Shown: piece after piece, positions 32,820 to 43,577 of the stretch
Position numbering within the stretch: the stretch's first letter is position 1
How the letters are laid out: the number at the start of each line of letters is the position of its first letter
Made by a program: the position numbers and the translations under genes
Assembly: GCA_018242205.1 (NCBI GenBank)
Contig: JAFECJ010000014.1
Location: forward strand, 31,846-95,845
From: Pseudomonadota bacterium
GTDB lineage: Bacteria; Pseudomonadota; Alphaproteobacteria; Rhizobiales; Xanthobacteraceae
DNA: 64,000 bases
Direction: 5' to 3'
Notes under the pieces: model-generated
Told to the model about the DNA's origin: nothing
The model's database searches: none
The model's input: only the letters and a program-made list of their open reading frames with translations

Positions 32820-34585
32820 AACAGTCTCAGATTTACCTCATCGCGACAGCAGCGGTGCTCTGCGTCGCTGGCGCGCCTTTTGTGCTGAGTGCGTTCAGCC
32901 TGACGTTGCTGAACTTTATCGGGATCTACTCGCTCGTGGCGATCGGCCTCGTGCTGGTCACGGGCGTCACCGGCATCGTTTCGTTCGGGCAGGCGGCGTT
33001 TGTCGGTATCGCGGCTTACGCGACGGCGTGGGCGACCGCCTTGAACGGCTATTCGCCCTGGCTCGGTCTGCTGCTCGGGGTTGTTCTGACCTGTTCCGTT
33101 GCGGGCTTGCTCGGCCTCCTGACATTGCGGCTCAAGGGGCACTTCCTATCGCTGAGTACGATCGCCTGGGGCCTCGCGATCTCCTACCTATTTGGTAACG
33201 TTCCGTGGCTCGGGCAGCACAATGGCATTTCGTCGGTGCCGCCGATCTCGATCGGCTCATTCAAGCTGATGGAGAGCTGGCAGATCTACTATCTGATCTG
33301 GGCCTTTGTCGTGGCCGCGGTTATTCTGGCCTACAACCTTCTCAACTCGCGTGTCGGCCGTGCCATGCGCACGCTGCGCGGCGGCGATACGCTGGTTGAA
33401 AGCCTCGGTATCGACGCGTTCCGCATCAAGCTGATCAGCTTCATCGTCGCGGCGCTTCCCGCCGCCGTGTCGGGCTGGCTCTATGCTCATCTCAGTCGCT
33501 TTGTGAGCCCGGCGCCGTTCGAGGCGGGCATGAGCATCGAGTATCTCATGATGGCCATGATTGGCGGTCACGGCAGCATCATCGGCGCGATCGTGGGCGC
33601 CGCGTTCGTCACGCTGATGAAGAATTCAATTCAGGATTACTTGCCCCTGCTGGTGAAAGGCGCCTCCGGCCAGCTCGAAATCGTCGCCTTTGCCGCTTTG
33701 TTCATCCTGTTCCTGCAGCGCGCGCGCCAGGGCGTCGTACCCTATGTGCGCAAGTATCTGCCGCGACCGATTCCGGTGACGCCGCCAAAGGCGGCGGAGC
33801 TGTCGCGGCGTACGCAGCCGGCGCCAGGCACGGTGTTGCTCGACGCCTCTCAAGCGGAGCGGCGCTTCGGCGGGCTCGTCGCGGTTAATCAGGTGAGCTT
33901 TGACGTACGCTCGGGCGAGATTCTCGGCCTGATCGGACCGAATGGCGCCGGAAAGACCACGATGTTCAATCTGCTGACGGGTGCCCTGAAGCTCAGCGCC
34001 GGCGACATCGCGTTCGCCGGCAAGTCCGTCACCGACCGGCGGCAATACCAGATCGCCCAGTCCGGTGTGGCGCGGACCTTCCAGCACGTGAAGCTGCGGC
34101 CGAACATGACGCTGATCGAGAATGTCATGCTCGGCACCTACCCACGCACGAAGACGGGCTTCTTCCGCGGCGCATTCAGGCTTAATACGGACGAAGAGGC
34201 CAGCGCTTTCCACGAGGCACTGTTTCAGCTTCGGCGTGTCGGCCTGGGTGACAAGCCATATGAACTCGCCGGCAATCTTTCTCTTGGCAGCCAGCGGGTG
34301 CTGGAGATTGCCAGAGCGCTCGCCGCCGACCCCATCCTCCTCGTGCTCGACGAACCTGCGGCCGGCCTACGCCGCCAGGAGAAGCAGCAGTTAGCGGAGT
34401 TGCTGCGGTCGTTGCGATCGGAAAATCTGACCATTCTGCTCGTGGAGCACGACATGGAATTCGTCATGGGATTGGTCGATCGCATTGTCGTCATGGATTT
34501 CGGGTCGAAGATCTGCGAAGGCGTGCCGAAGGACGTCCGCAACGACGCCCGAGTCCAGGAAGCCTATCTCGGGGCGGTGGCCTAA
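32816..34585 (+). CDS. Fused LivM permease - LivG ATPase
   Basis: A single 589-residue polypeptide. Residues 1-300 form a LivM-type permease (AIGLVLVTGVTGIVSFGQAAFVGIAAYATAW and the coupling region). Residues 340-589 form a complete LivG-type ATPase: Walker A GPNGAGKTT, signature NLSLGSQRVLEIARAL, Walker B ILLVLDEPAAGL, and switch VEHDMEFVM. The signature starts LSLGS rather than LSYGQ. The fusion fixes a one-to-one ratio of permease and ATPase. It overlaps LivH (ATGA) and LivF (TAATG), so translation of the operon is coupled. Confidence 0.93.
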   Translation: MKQSQIYLIATAAVLCVAGAPFVLSAFSLTLLNFIGIYSLVAIGLVLVTGVTGIVSFGQAAFVGIAAYATAWATALNGYSPWLGLLLGVVLTCSVAGLLGLLTLRLKGHFLSLSTIAWGLAISYLFGNVPWLGQHNGISSVPPISIGSFKLMESWQIYYLIWAFVVAAVILAYNLLNSRVGRAMRTLRGGDTLVESLGIDAFRIKLISFIVAALPAAVSGWLYAHLSRFVSPAPFEAGMSIEYLMMAMIGGHGSIIGAIVGAAFVTLMKNSIQDYLPLLVKGASGQLEIVAFAALFILFLQRARQGVVPYVRKYLPRPIPVTPPKAAELSRRTQPAPGTVLLDASQAERRFGGLVAVNQVSFDVRSGEILGLIGPNGAGKTTMFNLLTGALKLSAGDIAFAGKSVTDRRQYQIAQSGVARTFQHVKLRPNMTLIENVMLGTYPRTKTGFFRGAFRLNTDEEASAFHEALFQLRRVGLGDKPYELAGNLSLGSQRVLEIARALAADPILLVLDEPAAGLRRQEKQQLAELLRSLRSENLTILLVEHDMEFVMGLVDRIVVMDFGSKICEGVPKDVRNDARVQEAYLGAVA

Positions 34586-35295
34586 TGTCGATTCTGTCCG
34601 TTCAGAACGTCAGTGTCTCATACGACAAGGTCGAAGCGGTCCGCGACGTATCGCTGTCCATCGACGAGGGCCGTATCGTCACTGTTATCGGCCCGAACGG
34701 CGCGGGCAAGACCACGCTCATGCTGGCCATCATCGGCCTCCTGCGCTCCAAAGGGAACATCTACTATCACGGCGAGTCGTTGAGTCGTTTCGATGTCGAG
34801 GATCGGGTCGGGCGCGGCCTGTGCCTTGTGCCGGAACGGCGCGAACTGTTTCACGACATGTCGGTGTTCGACAACCTGCTGCTCGGCGGCTACGGCCTGC
34901 GCGATCGTTCGCGGCTGAAATCGAATATGGAGAAGGTGTTCGATCGCTTTCCGAGGCTGCGCGAGCGTAGCAAACAGCTCGCGGGAACCCTATCCGGTGG
35001 CGAACGCCAGATGCTCGCTCTCGGCCGCGCTTTGATGAGCGACCCGAAGCTGCTGCTGCTGGATGAACCGAGCCTCGGCCTCGCCCCCTTGATCGTTCGG
35101 GAAATCTTCAAAACGATTGCGTCGTTGCGCGAGGCGGGCGTGTCAATTTTGCTCGTTGAACAGAACGCGCGTGCGGCTCTGGAGACCGCTGACTACGGTT
35201 ACGTTCTCGAGACCGGCGAGATCGTCCAGTCGGGCCCTGCGGCCGATCTCATCCGCGACGACAAGCTGATCGAGACTTACCTCGGCGGACGCTGA
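34585..35295 (+). CDS. ABC transporter ATP-binding protein, LivF type
   Basis: Second ATPase of the importer, 236 residues, with Walker A GPNGAGKTT, the RGLCLVPERRELFHDMSV stretch typical of LivF, signature LSGGERQMLALGRAL and Walker B LLLLDEPSLGL. The ATG shares one base with the preceding stop. It is the last gene of the unit; no terminator hairpin was found behind it. Confidence 0.94.
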   Translation: MSILSVQNVSVSYDKVEAVRDVSLSIDEGRIVTVIGPNGAGKTTLMLAIIGLLRSKGNIYYHGESLSRFDVEDRVGRGLCLVPERRELFHDMSVFDNLLLGGYGLRDRSRLKSNMEKVFDRFPRLRERSKQLAGTLSGGERQMLALGRALMSDPKLLLLDEPSLGLAPLIVREIFKTIASLREAGVSILLVEQNARAALETADYGYVLETGEIVQSGPAADLIRDDKLIETYLGGR

Positions 35296-35515
35296 GTTCG
35301 ATCCTCTTCGCGTGTCTCGCCACTTTCGATCACCATAAAACGCAGCGACCGGCGTCGAGGGCCGGGGCTTGCGGACCCGGCGCGTTTGGCGCGGTGAGCG
35401 ACTATCGCGTCTTTATGCGTCCTTGATGCGCCGCAGGTGCATTCCGCATCGCTTCTTTACAGCCCCGAACCTATTTCGAAGCTGGCCTCGAGCCGTTCTT
35501 GAAACGGAGCACGTG

Positions 35516-35599
35516 ATGTTCGACCTCGTCGTTCTCGCCCTCGGCTTTGTGCTGTTTGGGGTAACGGTCGGCTACGCGATCGGCTGCGACCGCATTTAG
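35516..35599 (+). CDS. Small membrane peptide upstream of kdpF
   Basis: A 27-codon ORF, MFDLVVLALGFVLFGVTVGY..., one hydrophobic helix followed by a short polar tail (AIGCDRI). CGGAGC lies about eight bases before the ATG. It ends 11 bases before kdpF and has the codon composition of a real gene. Similar short hydrophobic ORFs before kdpF occur in related genomes as far as I recall. It may be a regulatory or accessory peptide of the Kdp complex. Confidence 0.6.
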   Translation: MFDLVVLALGFVLFGVTVGYAIGCDRI

Positions 35600-35610
35600 G
35601 ACCTTCGGTC

Positions 35611-35700
35611 ATGAACCTCGATTACACGCTCGCCGCCGCTGTCACGGCCGGCATCCTCATCTATCTCACCTACGCGCTCACGCGCCCTGAACGGTTCTGA
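35611..35700 (+). CDS. kdpF: KdpF, small subunit of potassium-transporting ATPase
   Basis: A 29-residue single-helix membrane peptide, beginning MNLDYTLAAAVTAGILIYL and ending ALTRPERF. KdpF stabilises the KdpABC complex. The typical C-terminal L-x-RPE(R/K)F is present. It lies nine bases before kdpA. Confidence 0.88.
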   Translation: MNLDYTLAAAVTAGILIYLTYALTRPERF

Positions 35701-35709
35701 GGCGGTGTC

Positions 35710-37413
35710 ATGACACTCATCGGCTGGATCGAGATCGCGCTCTATTGCGCCATCATCGTCGCGCTCACCCCTATAGTCGGCGGTTATATGACCCGCGTCT
35801 TCAACGGCGAGCGCACCTTCCTGTGGCCGGTGCTGCGGCCGGTCGAACGGCTGATCTATCGCGTCAGCGGCGTCGACGAGACCGCTGAACAGCACTGGTT
35901 GACCTATACGGTCGCCATGCTGCTGTTTCACCTCGGCGGCTTCGCCATTCTCTACGCCGTGCTGCGGCTGCAGGACGTGTTGCCGTTCAATCCGGCAGGG
36001 CAGGGCGCGGTCGCCCCCGATCTGGCCTTCAACACCGCGATCAGCTTCATCACCAATACCAACTGGCAGAACTACGGTGGCGAAAGCACGCTGTCCGACC
36101 TGGCGCAGATGCTGGGCCTCACGCCGCAGAACTTCCTGTCGGCGGCGACCGGCATCGCGCTGGCGGTCGCGTTGATCCGTGGCTTCGCCCGGACGTCGAC
36201 GAAGACGGTCGGCAATTTCTGGACCGATGTCACGCGCTGCACGCTCTACATCCTGCTGCCGGCCTGCGTCGTCTTCACCCTGTTCCTGGTCTGGCAGGGC
36301 ATCCCGCAGACACTGGGTCCCTATATCAACGCCACGACGCTGGAAGGCGCCAAGCAGACGATCGCCGTCGGCCCGGTTGCCTCGCAGGTGGCGATCAAGA
36401 TGCTCGGCACCAATGGCGGCGGCTTCTTTAACGCCAACGCCGCGCACCCGTTCGAGAACCCGACCGCGCTGTCGAATTTCGTTCAGATGCTGTCGATCTT
36501 CGTCCTCGGCGCCGCGCTCACCAACGTGTTCGGCCGCATGGTCGGCAACCAGAAGCAGGGCTGGGCCATCCTCGCCGCCATGGGCGTTCTGTTCCTGGCC
36601 GGCGTCGCCTTCTGCTACTGGGCCGAGGCTCATGGCACGGCGACGCTGAACGCGCTCGGCATCACCGGCGGCAACATGGAAGGCAAGGAGATCCGCTTTG
36701 GCATCGTCGGCTCCGCGTTGTTTGCCGTGATCACCACGGCGGCCTCCTGCGGCGCCGTCAACGCCATGCATGACTCCTTCACCGCGCTGGGCGGCATGAT
36801 CCCGCTGATCAATATCGAGCTCGGCGAAATCGTGATCGGCGGCGTCGGCGCCGGTCTTTATGGCATGCTGCTGTTCGTCATCCTCACGGTGTTCGTCGCC
36901 GGGCTGATGGTTGGCCGCACCCCCGAATATGTCGGCAAGAAGATCGAGGCGCGCGAAGTGAAAATGGCCATGCTCGCCATCCTCATCCTGCCGCTGATGA
37001 TCCTCGGCTGGACGGCCATTGCGGTGGTCTATCCGCCGGCCGCAGCAGCGATGAACAACGCGGGACCGCACGGCTTCAGCGAGGTGCTGTATGCCTATTC
37101 GTCGATGACCGGCAACAACGGTTCGGCCTTCGCCGGCCTCGGCGGCAACACCGTCTTTTACAACGTCAGCGGCGCAGTGGCGATGTTCGTCGGCCGCTTC
37201 TGGATGATCGTGCCGGCCATGGCGATTGCCGGCGCGCTCGCCCAGAAGAAGATGGTCGCGGCTTCCGCCGGCACGTTCCCGACCACCGGCGGCCTGTTCG
37301 TCGGTCTGCTGGTCGGCATCATCCTCATCGTCGGCGGTCTCACGTTCTTCCCGGCGCTCGCGCTCGGCCCGATCGTCGAGCACCTGGCGATGCAGGCCGG
37401 CCAGCTCTTCTAA
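35710..37413 (+). CDS. kdpA: KdpA, potassium-binding subunit of KdpFABC
   Basis: Channel-like membrane subunit, 567 residues and about ten helices, that selects and moves K+. The four selectivity-filter-like loops are visible, among them [37 protein letters not shown] and [17 protein letters not shown]. Length and motifs are standard. Part of kdpFABC-kdpDE; no defects seen. Confidence 0.97.
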   Translation: MTLIGWIEIALYCAIIVALTPIVGGYMTRVFNGERTFLWPVLRPVERLIYRVSGVDETAEQHWLTYTVAMLLFHLGGFAILYAVLRLQDVLPFNPAGQGAVAPDLAFNTAISFITNTNWQNYGGESTLSDLAQMLGLTPQNFLSAATGIALAVALIRGFARTSTKTVGNFWTDVTRCTLYILLPACVVFTLFLVWQGIPQTLGPYINATTLEGAKQTIAVGPVASQVAIKMLGTNGGGFFNANAAHPFENPTALSNFVQMLSIFVLGAALTNVFGRMVGNQKQGWAILAAMGVLFLAGVAFCYWAEAHGTATLNALGITGGNMEGKEIRFGIVGSALFAVITTAASCGAVNAMHDSFTALGGMIPLINIELGEIVIGGVGAGLYGMLLFVILTVFVAGLMVGRTPEYVGKKIEAREVKMAMLAILILPLMILGWTAIAVVYPPAAAAMNNAGPHGFSEVLYAYSSMTGNNGSAFAGLGGNTVFYNVSGAVAMFVGRFWMIVPAMAIAGALAQKKMVAASAGTFPTTGGLFVGLLVGIILIVGGLTFFPALALGPIVEHLAMQAGQLF

Positions 37414-37431
37414 TTCCCGGAGTTCACGTCC

Positions 37432-39501
37432 ATGGAAACCTCCAAAGTCCGCAAGCGCATGGCAGCGTCGTCGCTGCTCGATCCGGCGATCGTGCTGCCG
37501 GCGATCGGCCAGGCTTTCGTCAAGCTTGATCCGCGTACGCTGGCCAAGAACCCCGTGATGTTCGTGCTCGAGGTGGTCACCGCGCTGACGACGGTGCTGC
37601 TGGTGCGTGACATCGCAATCGGCCATGGCAGCGGCTTCGAAATCCAGATCGTCGTCTGGCTTTGGTTTACGGTGCTGTTCGCCAATTTCGCCGAAGCGGT
37701 CGCCGAAGGACGCGGCAAGGCGCAGGCCGATACCCTGCGCAAGACGCGGTCGGAGACGCCGGCCAAGCGCATCCTGATGCCGGACAACTACGAGGTCTTT
37801 CAGGGCGTGCCGGCCGACAAACTGGAAGCCGGCGATCTTGTCGTCTGCGAGGCCGGCGACATCATCCCCGGCGATGGCGAGGTGATCGAAGGCATCGCGT
37901 CCGTCAACGAAGCGGCGGTGACCGGCGAATCCGCGCCGGTAATCCGTGAATCCGGCGGCGATCGCTCGGCCGTGACCGGCGGCACGACCGTCATCTCAGA
38001 TCGGATCGTCGTGCGCATCACGTCGTCGCCCGGTTCGTCCTTCCTTGACCGCATGATCAAGCTGGTCGAAGGCGCCGAGCGGCAAAAGACACCGAATGAG
38101 ATCGCGCTCAACATTCTGTTGATCGGCCTCACCATCATTTTCGTCTTCGCCACTGCGACGGTTCCGAGCTATGCCGCTTATGCTGGCGGCACGATTTCGG
38201 TGCTGGTGCTGGTCGCGCTGTTTGTGACCCTTATTCCGACCACGATCGGCGCTTTGCTGTCGGCGATCGGCATTGCCGGCATGGATCGATTGGTGCGTTT
38301 CAATGTGTTGGCCATGTCCGGCCGGGCCGTCGAAGCGGCCGGCGACGTCGACACGCTTCTGCTCGACAAGACCGGGACCATCACTTTCGGTAACCGTCTG
38401 GCGACCGAGATCATCCCGGTGCCGGGTGTCTCCGAGCGCGATGCGGCGGAACTCGCGTTGCTGGCCAGCGACGCCGACGAGACCGCGGAAGGCCGCTCTA
38501 TAGTCAGCCTGGCGCAGGAGCGTTACGGCGTGGCCCGTTCGGCGCCGCCGGCGGACGCCCGCTTCATCGAGTTCTCGGCGACGACGCGTCTGTCGGGCGT
38601 CGACATCGGCGATCGCAAGCTGCGCAAGGGAGCGGTCGATTCGGTGCTCAAATTCGCCCGCGAGCAAGCGGGCCAGGATATCGCCGAACCGCCGGCCTTC
38701 CGCGCCGCGGTGGACCGGATCGCGCGGGCGGGCGGCACGCCGCTTGGCCTCGTCGAGGGCGGCCGCATTCTCGGCGTCATCCATCTGAAGGATGTGGTTA
38801 AGCCGGACGTGAAGGATCGCTTCGCCGCGCTGCGTCGCATGGGTATCAAGACGGTGATGATCACCGGTGACAACCCGGTCACCGCGGCGTCGATCGCGTC
38901 CGAAGCCGGTGTCGACGATTTCATCGCCCAGGCAACGCCCGAGGACAAGCTGCGCTATATCCGCGGCGAGCAGGCCCAAGGGCGCCTGATCGCGATGTGC
39001 GGTGACGGCACCAATGACGCGCCTGCGCTCGCCCAGGCCGATGTCGGCGTCGCCATGCAGAGCGGCACGCAGGCCGCCCGCGAAGCCGGCAACATGGTCG
39101 ACCTCGACAGCGATCCGACCAAGCTCATCGAGGTGGTCGAGATCGGCAAGCAACTGCTGATGACGCGCGGCGCGCTGACCACGTTTTCGATCGCCAACGA
39201 TGTCGCCAAGTACTTCGCCATCATTCCGGCAATGTTCGCGGCGTTCTATCCGCAGCTCGGCGTCCTCAACATCATGGGGCTGTCGACGCCGCAAAGCGCC
39301 ATTCTGTCGGCGATCATCTTCAACGCACTCATCATCATTGCGTTGATTCCGCTGGCACTGAAGGGAGTGACCTACCGCCCGGTCGGCGCCGCCGCGTTGC
39401 TGCGCCGGAACCTGCTGATCTACGGCGCCGGCGGCATTGTCCTGCCCTTCATCGGCATCAAGGCGATCGATCTCGTTGTCTCGGCCCTGCATCTGGCTTG
39501 A
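37432..39501 (+). CDS. kdpB: KdpB, P-type ATPase subunit
   Basis: Energy-coupling subunit, 689 residues. Phosphorylation motif [14 protein letters not shown] near residue 310, actuator loop [10 protein letters not shown], and hinge [21 protein letters not shown]. All catalytic residues are intact. It is followed by a 72-base gap and kdpC. Confidence 0.98.
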   Translation: METSKVRKRMAASSLLDPAIVLPAIGQAFVKLDPRTLAKNPVMFVLEVVTALTTVLLVRDIAIGHGSGFEIQIVVWLWFTVLFANFAEAVAEGRGKAQADTLRKTRSETPAKRILMPDNYEVFQGVPADKLEAGDLVVCEAGDIIPGDGEVIEGIASVNEAAVTGESAPVIRESGGDRSAVTGGTTVISDRIVVRITSSPGSSFLDRMIKLVEGAERQKTPNEIALNILLIGLTIIFVFATATVPSYAAYAGGTISVLVLVALFVTLIPTTIGALLSAIGIAGMDRLVRFNVLAMSGRAVEAAGDVDTLLLDKTGTITFGNRLATEIIPVPGVSERDAAELALLASDADETAEGRSIVSLAQERYGVARSAPPADARFIEFSATTRLSGVDIGDRKLRKGAVDSVLKFAREQAGQDIAEPPAFRAAVDRIARAGGTPLGLVEGGRILGVIHLKDVVKPDVKDRFAALRRMGIKTVMITGDNPVTAASIASEAGVDDFIAQATPEDKLRYIRGEQAQGRLIAMCGDGTNDAPALAQADVGVAMQSGTQAAREAGNMVDLDSDPTKLIEVVEIGKQLLMTRGALTTFSIANDVAKYFAIIPAMFAAFYPQLGVLNIMGLSTPQSAILSAIIFNALIIIALIPLALKGVTYRPVGAAALLRRNLLIYGAGGIVLPFIGIKAIDLVVSALHLA

Positions 39502-39573
39502 TCCGCGCGACCCCGAAAAGGGAACACAGATTTTCGGACAAGATCGCGCGCCAAGAAATCTGGAGATAAAGTC

Positions 39574-40176
39574 ATGCTGAAGGAAATTCGACCCGCCATG
39601 GTGCTCGTCGTCGTGCTGACGGTCATCACCGGGCTCATCTATCCGCTGGCCATGACCGGTATCGCCGGCGCCATTTTCCCGAGCCAGGCGCAGGGCAGCC
39701 TGATCAAGAAGGATGGCAAGATCGTCGGCTCGGCGCTGATCGGCCAGGCGTTTACCAGCGACAGGTACTTCCATGGCCGTCCATCGGCGACCACCGGTCC
39801 CGATCCCAAGGATCCGAGCAAGTCCATCAGCGTGCCCTATAACGCGGCGAATTCCGGTGGTTCGAATCTGGGACCCACCAGCAAGGCGCTGGCGGACCGC
39901 CTCAAGGAAGACGCGGCCAAGCTCAAGTCCGAGAATCCGAATGCCGCCTTGCCGGTCGACCTCGTCACCACCTCGGCGAGCGGCCTCGATCCGGACATCT
40001 CGCCGGAGGCGGCGCTGTTCCAGGTGCCGCGTGTCGCCAAGGCCCGCAACCTGCCGGAGAGCCGCGTGCGCGCGCTGGTGGAGAGCGAGACGCGCGGGCG
40101 CTGGCTCGGTCTGCTCGGCGAACCACGTGTGAATGTGCTCAAGCTTAATCTCGCCCTCGACGGCTCGAAGTCGTAA
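39574..40176 (+). CDS. kdpC: KdpC, periplasmic/assembly subunit
   Basis: A 200-residue subunit with one N-terminal membrane helix (residues 8-28) and a periplasmic domain with the family stretches [37 protein letters not shown] and [18 protein letters not shown]. Required for assembly of KdpFABC. Normal length. Confidence 0.97.
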   Translation: MLKEIRPAMVLVVVLTVITGLIYPLAMTGIAGAIFPSQAQGSLIKKDGKIVGSALIGQAFTSDRYFHGRPSATTGPDPKDPSKSISVPYNAANSGGSNLGPTSKALADRLKEDAAKLKSENPNAALPVDLVTTSASGLDPDISPEAALFQVPRVAKARNLPESRVRALVESETRGRWLGLLGEPRVNVLKLNLALDGSKS

Positions 40177-40200
40177 GATCGGTTCCCGCCGAGGAGCCTC

Positions 40201-42879
40201 ATGGCCAGCGAAGAAACGCAACGCGCGTCGCCCGACGCCCTGCTGGCCCTCGCCAGGAAAGAGGGCCGGGGCCGGCTGAAAATCTTCTTGGGCGCGGCCC
40301 CCGGCGTCGGCAAGACTTTCGCGATGCTCACTGCGGCGCGCAGCGAGCGGGATGGCGGCTGCGATGTCGTGGCCGGACTGATCGAGACTCATGGGCGCCG
40401 CGAGACCGAGCAACTCATCGGCGATCTCGAAGTGCTGCCGCGCCGGCCGATCGTCTATCGCAACCAGGTGATGCGCGAGTTCGATCTCGACGCGGCGCTG
40501 GCACGGAAACCCGGCTTGCTGCTGGTCGATGAGTACGCCCACACCAATGTGCCGGGCAGCCGCCACCCCAAGCGCTGGCAGGATATCGACGAGATACTGA
40601 ACGCGGGCATCGATGTCTGGACGACGCTGAACATCCAGCATCTGGAAAGCCTCAACGACGTCGTGCAGAAGATCAGCAAGGTGCGGGTGCGCGAAACGGT
40701 GCCCGACACCGTGTTCGACAAGGCGGACGAGGTCGTGCTCGTCGACTTTCCGCCGGATGAACTGCTCAAGCGTCTCGCCGAAGGCAAGGTCTATGTGCAG
40801 GAGACCGCGGCGCGCGCGGTCGAGAATTTCTTCAAACCGCAGAATCTGACGGCGCTGCGTGAACTGGCGTTGCGGCGCGCCGCCGAACGCGTCGACGCCG
40901 CGCTTGTCGAGCGCATGCAGGCGCAGGCCATCGAAGGCCCGTGGGCGGCCGGCGAGCGCATTCTTGCCTGCATCGGCCCCGATCCGAATTCGCCGGCCGT
41001 GATCCGCACGGCCAAGCGCATGGCCGACTTGATGGACGCGCCGTGGATGGCCGTCACGGTGGAGCGCCCGGGCACGGTCCTCGACAATGCGGCCCGGCAG
41101 CGGCTCGACGATGCGATGGCGCTGGCACAGAGCCTTGGCGGCGAAACGCAGATGCTGAGCGGCGCCGATTTGCCCGCCGAACTGTTGCGTTTCGCCAAGT
41201 TCGAGAACGTCACCCAGATTGTCGTCGGCCGGTCGCGTGCCGGCTTCTTCAGCGAGCTGTGGCGCCGTTCGCTGCCACATGAACTGGTGCGGCGCGCGCA
41301 GGATATCGCCATCCATCTGGTGACGCGCGAAACGGAAGGGACGGGCGGGCCGGCACCGAGGCGCCGGACCTGGCTGGCGCCGGAGCCGCTGCATTTCGTC
41401 TACGCCACGGTGGCGGTGTTCGCGGCGCTCGGCGTCGGCGAGGTGCTGACCGAGTTCACGCCGATCCCGAACCTGTCGATGATTTTCATGCTCGCGGTGT
41501 TGTTCTCCGCCATGAACTTCGGCATGTGGCCGGCGGTCTATGCATCGCTGCTGTCGTCGGCGGTCTACAATTTCTTCTTCATTCAGCCGCTCTACACCTT
41601 CACCGTCGCCGAACCCTACGAACTCCTGGCGCTGATCATCTTTCTGGTCGTGGCCGTGGTGTCGTCGGCCATGGCCGGCCGCGTGCGCGAGCAGGCGCGC
41701 ATTTCGGCCAGCCGCATGCGGGCGACGCGGCGGCTCTATGAATTCACCCGCCGTATGTCCGGGCTGGCGACGCAGGACGCCCTGGCGGAGGGCGCCGCCA
41801 GCGAGATTCACGCCAGCCTCGGCAGGCCGGTGATGGTGCTGCTGTCGCGAGGTGACGATCTGGCGCTCAGCGCCGCCTGGCCGCCCGAGGACGAACTCGA
41901 CGCCGCGGCCATGACGGCCGCGCGGTGGGCCTATCGCCACGTCGAGCCGGCCGGCGCCGACACCGGCACCTTGCCGATCGTGCCGTGGTACTTCGTGCCG
42001 CTGCGGATCGGCGACAAGAGTATCGGCGTGATCGGCGTCGGCAAGCACGACGGTTCCGGCGCTCTCGATTCGGAGGCGCGGGCGCTGCTCGATACGTTGT
42101 CGGAGCAGACCGCCGCTGCGCTCGACCGCGCGTCGCTGGCGCGCGAGATGGTGAGCGCGCGGACAGCCACCGAAACCGAGCGCGTGCGCAATACGCTGCT
42201 CGCCTCGATTTCGCATGATTTTCGTACGCCGCTGTCGTCCATTCTGGGCGCGGCGACGAGCCTCATCGATTATGACGACAAGCTCGGCAATGACGCCAAG
42301 AAAGATCTGCTGGGCCAGATCAAGCAGGAAGCCGAAGGTCTGGACGAGATGGTGCGCAACCTGCTCGCGATCACGCGAATCGATGCCGGCGCGCTCGAAC
42401 TGCGGCGCGACTGGATCGATCTGCGCGAGGTCGTCGCGCGCATCGTCGGGGCGGCGCGCCGGCGCAAGGTGGCCCAGGTCATCGCGGTCGATCTGCCGGC
42501 CGATCTGCCGCTGGTGCGCGCCGACGCGACATTGGCGGAGCAGGCGGTCGGCAATGTCGTGGCCAACGCCATTGCCCATACGCCGGCCGGCAGCCGCATC
42601 GTGATCGACGGCGTCGTCGGCGGCGCGTCGGTCGCGTTGCGCGTCAGCGACAACGGCCCCGGGATCGCCGCCGACATCCTGGCGCGCATCTTCGACAAGT
42701 TCGTGATCGGCGACGGGCGCGGCGTTGCGCATGGCGATGGAGGGCGCAGTACCGGGCTGGGATTGGCCATTGCCAAAGGCATCATGGAAGCGCATGGCGG
42801 TTCGATCGCGGCCGAAAGTCCGGCGGGCGGCGGCGCGCGCTTCACCCTGACATTCCCGCGCGAAGGCGAGGCGGCATGA
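40201..42879 (+). CDS. kdpD: KdpD, potassium-sensing histidine kinase
   Basis: Sensor kinase, 892 residues. N-terminal KdpD domain with Walker A GAAPGVGKTFAML and DEYAHTNVPGSRHPKRWQDI, a Usp-like segment, four membrane helices (about residues 395-500), a GAF domain, and the kinase core with ISHDFRTPLSSILGAATSLI (phospho-His), NAIAHTPAGS, DNGPGI and GLGLAIAKGI. It overlaps kdpE by four bases. It senses K+ limitation or turgor and drives kdpFABC expression through KdpE. Confidence 0.97.
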   Translation: MASEETQRASPDALLALARKEGRGRLKIFLGAAPGVGKTFAMLTAARSERDGGCDVVAGLIETHGRRETEQLIGDLEVLPRRPIVYRNQVMREFDLDAALARKPGLLLVDEYAHTNVPGSRHPKRWQDIDEILNAGIDVWTTLNIQHLESLNDVVQKISKVRVRETVPDTVFDKADEVVLVDFPPDELLKRLAEGKVYVQETAARAVENFFKPQNLTALRELALRRAAERVDAALVERMQAQAIEGPWAAGERILACIGPDPNSPAVIRTAKRMADLMDAPWMAVTVERPGTVLDNAARQRLDDAMALAQSLGGETQMLSGADLPAELLRFAKFENVTQIVVGRSRAGFFSELWRRSLPHELVRRAQDIAIHLVTRETEGTGGPAPRRRTWLAPEPLHFVYATVAVFAALGVGEVLTEFTPIPNLSMIFMLAVLFSAMNFGMWPAVYASLLSSAVYNFFFIQPLYTFTVAEPYELLALIIFLVVAVVSSAMAGRVREQARISASRMRATRRLYEFTRRMSGLATQDALAEGAASEIHASLGRPVMVLLSRGDDLALSAAWPPEDELDAAAMTAARWAYRHVEPAGADTGTLPIVPWYFVPLRIGDKSIGVIGVGKHDGSGALDSEARALLDTLSEQTAAALDRASLAREMVSARTATETERVRNTLLASISHDFRTPLSSILGAATSLIDYDDKLGNDAKKDLLGQIKQEAEGLDEMVRNLLAITRIDAGALELRRDWIDLREVVARIVGAARRRKVAQVIAVDLPADLPLVRADATLAEQAVGNVVANAIAHTPAGSRIVIDGVVGGASVALRVSDNGPGIAADILARIFDKFVIGDGRGVAHGDGGRSTGLGLAIAKGIMEAHGGSIAAESPAGGGARFTLTFPREGEAA

Positions 42880-43565
42880 GCGGCAAGAAGTCGGTTCTGG
42901 TGGTCGATGACGAGGCCGCGATCCTGCGCTTTCTCAAGCCGGCGCTGGAGGCCAACGATTACGAGATGGACAGCGCCGGCAACGCGGCCGAGGCGGTGAA
43001 GCGGATTGCCGGGCGGCCGCCGGATATCGTGCTGCTCGATCTCGGCCTGCCGGACGCCGACGGCAAGGACGTGATCCGCCGGGTGCGCGAGTGGTCGGAT
43101 GTGCCGATCATCGTGCTGTCGGCGCGAGAGCGCGAAGCGGAGAAGATCGAGTCGCTCGACCTCGGCGCCGACGACTACGTCAACAAGCCGTTCAACGTCG
43201 GCGAACTGATGGCCCGCATGCGCACGGCGCTGCGTCACCGCATGCAGCGCAAGGCCGAGGTGCCGGTGCTCCGTGTCGGCGATCTGGAAGTCGACGCCGT
43301 CCGCCATCGTGCGACTCGGGCCGGGACCGAGTTGAAGTTGACGCCGAAAGAGTTCGAGCTGCTGTCGTTCCTGACGCGCAACGCCGGCCGGGTCGTCACC
43401 CACAAGCAGATCCTGGCCGCCGTATGGGGCCCGGCGCATACGGAGGATACGCAGTATCTGCGGGTCTATGTCGGCCAGTTGCGACAGAAGATCGAAGGGC
43501 GGCCGGACGAGCCGCGCATCATCCTGACCGAGCCGGGCATCGGCTACCGGGTGGCGGAAAGCTGA
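42876..43565 (+). CDS. kdpE: KdpE, OmpR-family response regulator
   Basis: Response regulator, 229 residues. The receiver domain has the acidic pair in VVDDEA, phospho-Asp in IVLLDLGLPDADG and Lys in DYVNKPF. The C-terminal winged helix is LTPKEFELLSFLTRNAGRVVTHKQILAAVWG. It is the last gene of the kdp locus. No clear KdpE box was identified before kdpF. Confidence 0.96.
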   Translation: MSGKKSVLVVDDEAAILRFLKPALEANDYEMDSAGNAAEAVKRIAGRPPDIVLLDLGLPDADGKDVIRRVREWSDVPIIVLSAREREAEKIESLDLGADDYVNKPFNVGELMARMRTALRHRMQRKAEVPVLRVGDLEVDAVRHRATRAGTELKLTPKEFELLSFLTRNAGRVVTHKQILAAVWGPAHTEDTQYLRVYVGQLRQKIEGRPDEPRIILTEPGIGYRVAES

Positions 43566-43577
43566 GCAAGGTGCGGA

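Noticed and set aside
37996..42795. Minus-strand frame of 1599 codons across kdpB-kdpC-kdpD
   Set aside because: Lies wholly antisense to three intact, recognisable kdp genes; long antisense frames are expected at this GC content. Its composition (His, Arg, Asp-rich) is typical of such shadows.
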